DNA of 6,250 nucleotides from Microbacteriaceae bacterium. Its GTDB lineage: Bacteria; Actinomycetota; Actinomycetes; Actinomycetales; Microbacteriaceae. This document shows positions 5,801 to 6,250 of this stretch, piece by piece. The stretch lies in assembly GCA_022701925.1 (NCBI GenBank), contig JAKONM010000198.1, positions 1-6,250 of the forward strand, written 5' to 3'. How positions within the stretch are numbered: the stretch's first letter is position 1; every line of letters begins with the position of its first letter. The translations under genes and the position numbers were made by a program. The notes under the pieces were generated by a model that had not been told where the DNA came from, did no database searches, and saw nothing but the letters and a program-made list of their open reading frames with translations.

Positions 5801-6109
5801 ATGGCGGGACAGAAGATCCGCATCCGACTGAAGTCGTACGACCACGCGGGGCTGGACAGCTCGGCGCGGAAGATCGTCGACACGGTCACCCGGGCGGGCG
5901 CCCAGGTCGTCGGCCCCGTGCCGCTGCCCACGGAGAAGAACGTGATCGCGGTCATCCGCTCTCCGCACAAGTACAAGGACAGCCGCGAGCACTTCGAGAT
6001 GCGCACGCACAAGCGGCTGATCGACATCATCGACCCGACGCCGAAGGCCGTCGACTCGCTCATGCGGCTCGACCTGCCCGCCGACGTCAACATCGAGATC
6101 AAGCTCTAG
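5801..6109 (+). CDS. rpsJ: 30S ribosomal protein S10 (uS10)
   Basis: This complete 102-residue protein, with the usual S10 length, belongs to the head of the 30S subunit. In bacteria generally it also works with NusB in transcription antitermination. The sequence reads as canonical S10 from the N-terminal KIRIRLKSYDH, through GPVPLPTEKNVIAVIRSPH and the loop KDSREHFEMRTHKRLI, to the C-terminal DLPADVNIEIKL. The start at 5801 is supported by the Shine-Dalgarno tract and by family length. It is the first gene of the S10 operon, and rplC follows after 14 bases with its own ribosome binding site. Expression probably comes from the promoter at 5443-5471 and through the structured leader. No anomaly in the protein is seen. 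Confidence 0.99.
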   Translation: MAGQKIRIRLKSYDHAGLDSSARKIVDTVTRAGAQVVGPVPLPTEKNVIAVIRSPHKYKDSREHFEMRTHKRLIDIIDPTPKAVDSLMRLDLPADVNIEIKL

Positions 6110-6114
6110 GGAGG
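6109..6114 (+). promoter_or_regulatory. Ribosome binding site of rplC
   Basis: GGGAGG overlaps the last base of the rpsJ stop codon and lies 9 bases before the rplC ATG, an arrangement that favours translational coupling within the operon. A second GAGGA (6117-6121) is too close to the ATG to be the main site. Confidence 0.7.
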
Positions 6115-6123
6115 CTGAGGAAC

Positions 6124-6250
6124 ATGACTGCGACCCGCACGTTCTCCGGTCTGCTCGGCACCAAGCTCGGCATGACCCAGGTCTGGGGCGAGAGCAACAA
6201 GCTCGTGCCCGTGACCGTCATCCAGGTCAGCCCGAACGTCGTCACCCAGA
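6124..6250 (+). CDS. rplC: 50S ribosomal protein L3 (uL3), 3' part beyond the window
   Basis: The first 42 codons of ribosomal protein L3 are present, with one extra base, before the window ends. The N-terminal segment GLLGTKLGMTQVW (residues 9-21) followed by NKLVPVTVIQ is diagnostic of bacterial L3, an early-assembling 50S protein that reaches toward the peptidyl transferase centre. Full-length L3 is usually a little over 200 residues, so about four-fifths are missing here. The rpsJ-rplC order and short 14-base gap match the conserved S10 operon, in which rplD (L4) would be expected next. Confidence 0.97.
   Translation, partial: MTATRTFSGLLGTKLGMTQVWGESNKLVPVTVIQVSPNVVTQ

Noticed and set aside
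5502..5831. Possible 110-codon leader ORF with GGGGGA 6 bases before its ATG, overlapping the rpsJ start
   Set aside because: The spacing is tempting for translational coupling, but third-position G+C is visibly lower than in the real genes here. The product is a low-complexity Arg/Ala/Ser/Pro mix, and the region is better explained by RNA hairpins. Ribosome profiling would settle it.
3323..6010. Very long open frame (895 codons) on the minus strand
   Set aside because: It runs antisense through rpsJ and the topoisomerase and in another frame through the aldehyde dehydrogenase. Its translation is Arg/Ala/Pro/Gly-rich with no recognisable domain, as expected from stop-poor G+C-rich DNA.
5012..6109. 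Long N-terminal extension of S10 in the same frame
   Set aside because: The frame is open upstream only for lack of stops. S10 is about 102 residues, a strong ribosome binding site sits at 5785-5796, and the extension would be antisense to the aldehyde dehydrogenase.

Overview
The window comes from the chromosome of a high-G+C Gram-positive bacterium (Actinomycetota). The EF-Tu, S10 and L3 sequences and the very high third-position G+C fit Micrococcales, most likely Microbacteriaceae or a near relative. That placement rests on recalled family sequences and was not searched. The region is the junction between the end of the str operon (tuf) and the start of the S10 ribosomal protein operon (rpsJ, rplC). 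These two operons are adjacent in many bacteria, but here about 4.7 kb of other genes separate them.

Layout: (1) 1-1065, the 3' nine-tenths of tuf, followed at 1085-1120 by a strong hairpin terminator. (2) 1188-2750, a divergent MurE-type Mur ligase in which several positions that contact the amino-acid substrate are changed. (3) 2845-3960, a bacterial type IB DNA topoisomerase with its full catalytic pentad. (4) 3970-5349 on the minus strand, a class 3 (ALDH3-like) aldehyde dehydrogenase, convergent with the topoisomerase and only 9 bp from it. (5) 5350-5800, a 451-bp divergent intergenic region with a probable S10-operon promoter and a roughly 320-nt, hairpin-rich leader. (6) rpsJ (complete) and rplC (first 42 codons), spaced as an operon.

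The three genes in the gap do not form an obvious pathway. Each seems to be its own transcription unit. The Mur ligase and topoisomerase have an actinobacterial TANNNT -10 box a few bases before the start codon and no Shine-Dalgarno sequence, as expected for leaderless or nearly leaderless mRNAs. The aldehyde dehydrogenase has a weaker version of the same layout. The ribosomal genes have clear Shine-Dalgarno sequences.

I see no mobile element, CRISPR array, tRNA or rRNA, and no clear new multi-gene system. The points most worth a second look are the structured, TpA-free S10 leader, the altered substrate site of the Mur ligase, and an inverted-repeat cluster around the topoisomerase promoter.
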